Source: Pseudomonadota bacterium (GTDB lineage Bacteria; Pseudomonadota; Gammaproteobacteria; Burkholderiales; Rhodocyclaceae). From it: a stretch of DNA of 16,617 nucleotides. The notes under the pieces are model-generated. The model saw nothing but the letters and a program-made list of their open reading frames with translations. It did not search any database and was not told the origin of the DNA. The DNA lies in NCBI GenBank assembly GCA_021811225.1, contig JAJZPJ010000039.1:1-16617 (forward strand). Reading direction: 5' to 3'. Positions 16,274 to 16,617 of this stretch are shown here, piece by piece. A program made the position numbers and the translations under genes. Within the stretch, counting starts at the first letter, position 1, and each line of letters starts with the position of its first letter.

Positions 16274-16617
16274 TTGTCAGACACCGATCTCGATGCGCTG
16301 CTCGACCGCCACCGTCACGACGCCACCCGCCTGGTCCAGATCCTGATCGAGGCCCAGGAACTGAGCGGCTGGCTGCCGCGCCCGATGCTGGCCGAGATCG
16401 CCCGGAGACTGGATCTGTCTTACGCAGAGGTGCTGGGCGTGGCGGGCTTCTACCGCTTCCTCCACACCGAGCCCGCCGGCCGCTACCGGGTGCTGTGGAG
16501 CGACAACATCACCGACCGGATGCTGGGCAGCCAGGCGCTGATGGCGCAGATGTGCCGCGGACTGTGGACCGAACCGGGGCGGGTCTCCGAGGACGGGCTG
16601 GTCAGCGTCGCCACGAC
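16274..16617 (+). CDS. hoxF: HoxF-type diaphorase subunit of NAD-reducing [NiFe] hydrogenase, N-terminal part
   Basis: 114 codons are visible before the window ends. The sequence is a NuoE/HoxE-like thioredoxin-fold domain: LLDRHRHDATRLVQILIEAQ, then LPRPMLAEIARRLDLSYAEV, then VAGFYRFLHTEPAGRYRVLW. The first Cys pair of NuoE/HoxE is missing (LWSDNITDRMLGSQALM), as I recall for the fused N-terminal domain of HoxF from the Cupriavidus necator soluble hydrogenase. That favours HoxF (FMN/NADH-binding subunit) over separate HoxE, NuoE or FdsG. Known role: HoxFU oxidises or reduces NAD(H) in step with HoxYH hydrogen cycling. The start is TTG, fixed by GGAGG at 16263-16267 with 6-nt spacing; no ATG or GTG is available nearby. 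Confidence 0.72.
   Translation, partial: MSDTDLDALLDRHRHDATRLVQILIEAQELSGWLPRPMLAEIARRLDLSYAEVLGVAGFYRFLHTEPAGRYRVLWSDNITDRMLGSQALMAQMCRGLWTEPGRVSEDGLVSVAT

Overview
The window reads as a chromosomal segment of a high-GC betaproteobacterium. Rhodocyclales (the Azoarcus/Thauera/Sulfuritalea neighbourhood) is my best guess, from the gene content: HtpG, GreB, an EmrAB pump, AzlCD, MetY, a Ser/Thr kinase-HDOD-GAF protein and the beginning of a soluble NAD-reducing hydrogenase (HoxF-type) gene. This is inference from protein character and GC content only; there is no rRNA or other phylogenetic marker, and no tRNA, CRISPR array or insertion sequence was seen.

Left part (1-4111, all minus strand) is the accessory region. 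A gene for an AAA_14/DUF4143-type ATPase (2778-4037) is followed, with a 3-nt start/stop overlap, by a very long NACHT-type P-loop NTPase gene (1-2781) that runs off the left edge after 927 open codons. Its true frame is continuous, although other frames there contain ORF fragments that could mislead. Immediately upstream of the ATPase start lies a perfect AT-rich inverted repeat with 17-bp arms and a 2-nt spacer (4039-4074), very unlike the surrounding DNA. The pair looks like a laterally acquired module, possibly an NLR-like defence or conflict system; that role is inferred from family membership, not shown.

Middle part (4112-9849, minus strand) is housekeeping and stress. In transcription order it holds greB, emrA and emrB (tightly packed, start/stop overlap between emrA and emrB), then htpG with its own heat-shock (sigma-32-like) promoter, then a hypoxanthine/deoxyinosine DNA glycosylase (UDG family 6) whose start overlaps the htpG end.

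From 9883 the plus-strand azlC-azlD branched-chain amino acid exporter pair diverges from greB. It converges on a minus-strand Ser/Thr kinase-HDOD-GAF signalling gene (10922-13345), the two stop codons interlocking in a CTAG. Divergent from the kinase is a plus-strand cluster: a small DUF465/YdcH-like protein, O-acetylhomoserine sulfhydrylase (MetY) and an alpha/beta hydrolase. A small GIY-YIG protein faces it on the minus strand.

The right edge (16274-16617) holds the beginning of a hoxF-like gene with a TTG start and a strong Shine-Dalgarno. Its 227-bp upstream region contains an FNR-like box, a TTGACA element and a CRP-like dyad, suggesting redox or catabolite control of hydrogenase expression. 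No gene-free stretch longer than 300 bases exists in the window.
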